DNA of 6,923 nucleotides from Thermodesulfovibrionia bacterium (GTDB lineage Bacteria; Nitrospirota; Thermodesulfovibrionia; UBA6902): contig CAMYJJ010000157.1 of NCBI GenBank assembly GCA_947258735.1, positions 1-6,923 of the forward strand, written 5' to 3'. A model generated the notes under the pieces. It worked only from the letters and a program-made list of their open reading frames with translations. It was not told where the DNA came from and made no database searches. The position numbers and the translations under genes are program-made. This document shows, one piece after another, positions 6,546 to 6,923 of this stretch (the stretch's first letter is position 1; each line of letters begins with the position of its first letter).

Positions 6546-6923
6546 TTACGTTAATTCTTCGATTGTTTTCTCAACAGTGTCTATTGCCTTCGGGTGTCTC
6601 ATTATGAGCAGGTTCGTACCTGATGTAATCATGGAAGTGGCAGTTCTCCGAGAATAGGGGGCTGCATTGTCTGATCGTTCTGGGCAAGTCCTGCGAGTCT
6701 TATCCGCTCCATAACAGAGTATGTGTACTCAAGACCATAGCCGAGTGCAGAACACATCGGGTCGGTCAATAGCTTTTCCTTGTCAAATCCCATCTGGGTA
6801 ATGAGAATGTTAAGCTGCTTTGCCAGATTGATATCAAGCTCAGACATTGCTATTAATTTATGTTTATGGGCCAGGGCAGCAGAAACAATCGTTTTATAGT
6901 TGCCTTCCTGAGCCTTAACTATA
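6546..6923 (-). pseudogene. acsD: Corrinoid iron-sulfur protein small subunit, 3' part, with frameshift and internal deletion
   Basis: The open frame entering from the right edge encodes an unmistakable AcsD/CdhD C-terminal half: EGNYKTIVSAALAHKHKLIA, LDINLAKQLNILI, then ALGYGLEYTYSVMERIRLA, reaching MQPPI near 6655. The 5' part lies outside the window; the ATG at 6845-6847 is internal, not a start. After MQPPI the frame reads only a few unrelated residues and stops at 6629-6631. The expected C-terminus (TATSMITSGTNLLIMRHPKAI, ending at the TAA at 6546-6548) continues in another frame from about 6646. The family segment that normally joins the two parts, about 30 residues holding a GYEAWRAKE-type motif, is absent. 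One extra base in the C-run (GGGGG at 6657-6661 on the plus strand) would restore the frame but not the missing segment. The lesion may be real or an assembly error. As the partner of AcsC, a working AcsD should be essential for methyl transfer. Confidence 0.82.

Noticed and set aside
6657..6661. Programmed -1 frameshifting at the C-run in acsD.
   Set aside because: A slip here would join the frames, but the conserved segment of about 30 residues would still be missing and no stimulatory structure is evident. Mutation or assembly error is simpler.

Overview
The window is a block of the bacterial Wood-Ljungdahl (reductive acetyl-CoA) pathway. Every gene lies on the minus strand, so transcription runs from high to low coordinates. 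The order is acsD (3' part, damaged), acsC, a PerR-like Fur-family regulator, acsB, cooS/acsA, then the start of a NuoE-like [2Fe-2S] protein that runs off the left edge. Lengths, metal-ligand spacings and gene context all point to a strict anaerobe that fixes CO2 or oxidises acetyl-CoA through a bifunctional CO dehydrogenase/acetyl-CoA synthase (CODH/ACS). The subunits are of the bacterial type, with a separate AcsB and CooS rather than archaeal CdhABC. The sequence alone does not fix the taxon. An acetogen, a Wood-Ljungdahl sulfate reducer or syntroph, or an uncultured relative would all fit.

Right part (5170-6923): acsD and acsC encode the small and large subunits of the corrinoid iron-sulfur protein (CoFeSP), which carries the methyl group to acetyl-CoA synthase. 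AcsC looks intact. AcsD, as read here, is broken near its 3' end. The reading frame stops early, a conserved stretch of about 30 residues is missing, and the true C-terminus continues in another frame.

Middle (4682-5169): a small metalloregulator carries all five regulatory-metal ligands of Bacillus PerR. It is preceded by its own sigma-70-type promoter and, just downstream of the predicted start of transcription, a 7-1-7 palindrome close to the Per/Fur box. The cluster therefore probably has an internal, autoregulated promoter that also reaches acsB and cooS. A second palindrome resembling an FNR/CRP-family site overlaps the -35 element.

Left part (1-4598): acsB and cooS encode the two catalytic subunits of CODH/ACS, and all A-, B-, C- and D-cluster ligands can be found. 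Between them (2307-2383) lies an unexplained element of two opposed arrays of a degenerate octamer, able to fold into a long imperfect hairpin. The NuoE-like gene overlaps the 3' end of cooS by 17 bp and is probably translationally coupled to it, suggesting a link from CODH or ferredoxin to NAD(H).

No tRNA, rRNA, CRISPR array, insertion sequence or convincing rho-independent terminator was seen. No stretch longer than 300 bases lacks a gene.
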